Shown here: positions 60,734 to 64,000 of the stretch, piece by piece | Layout of the letters: the number at the start of each line of letters is the position of its first letter | Position numbering within the stretch: position 1 is the first letter of the stretch | Source of the DNA: Pseudomonas sp. M47T1 | Lineage (GTDB): Bacteria; Pseudomonadota; Gammaproteobacteria; Pseudomonadales; Pseudomonadaceae | Direction of reading: 5' to 3' | NCBI RefSeq assembly: GCF_000263855.1 | Contig: NZ_AJWX01000031.1 | Coordinates: 1 to 64,000, forward strand | Length of the DNA stretch: 64,000 bases | Made by a program: the position numbers and the translations under genes | The notes under the pieces: generated by a model | Databases searched by the model: none | Told to the model about the DNA's origin: nothing | What the model saw: the letters and a program-made list of their open reading frames with translations, nothing else

Positions 60734-64000
<3,267 letters not shown>

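Overview
The window is a gene-dense, GC-rich chromosomal segment of a Pseudomonas, most likely of the P. putida group. The clues are the gene order (rpoC-rpsL-rpsG-fusA-tuf-S10-spc-alpha-kat-ferritin-uvrA-MFS-ssb, and nrdR-ribD-ribE-ribBA-ribH-nusB-thiL-pgpA), an OmpW/OprG-type porin next to a zinc-import cluster, and REP-like repeats of the kind seen in P. putida. Almost all of it is conserved core genome. These calls rest on reading the sequence and on family knowledge; no database search was run.

Layout. (1) 251-9923, minus strand: a six-gene periplasmic alpha-2-macroglobulin operon of the P. aeruginosa mag / E. coli yfa type (magA-like, magB, magC, magD, magE, magF). MagD lacks the thioester cysteine. 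MagC looks like an NlpC/P60-type cysteine hydrolase. MagE appears to combine a penicillin-binding-like domain, a SpoIID-like domain and an HExxH motif. The first gene is a shortened DUF2135 paralogue. (2) 10060-12101, minus: a radical-SAM plus DUF4130 DNA-repair-type pair behind a near-consensus LexA box. (3) 12308-15427, plus: xseB-ispA-dxs (exonuclease VII, farnesyl-PP synthase, DXP synthase). (4) 15547-24014, minus: cobalamin-type binding protein, ribA, an amino-acid-type binding protein, pgpA, thiL, nusB, ribH, ribBA, ribE, ribD and nrdR, that is, riboflavin and thiamine metabolism with linked housekeeping genes. (5) 24110-26156, plus: YbaY-like lipoprotein, a methyltransferase and a CnoX-type thioredoxin/TPR protein. 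(6) 26665-29815, plus: a zinc-acquisition operon behind a Zur-like palindrome, followed by an OmpW/OprG porin with an ANR-like box. (7) 30703-32509, minus: two sugar-nucleotide SDR genes. (8) 32510-35015: a looser stretch with an AT-rich gap, a TSUP permease, a YbhB-type PEBP protein and a NADAR gene broken by an amber codon. (9) 35090-42186: ssb, a YajR-type MFS pump, uvrA, a haem-ligand-less ferritin and a monofunctional catalase. (10) 42368-64000, minus: alpha, spc, S10 and str ribosomal-protein operons with tuf, fusA, secY and rpoA, ending inside rpoC. Three sigma70-type promoters and several hairpins can be read here.

The most interesting material is the mag operon, where three peptidoglycan-enzyme-like modules sit beside a thioester-less macroglobulin. 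Next are the SOS-controlled radical-SAM/DUF4130 pair, the interrupted NADAR gene, and unexplained hairpins inside the ribosomal operons.
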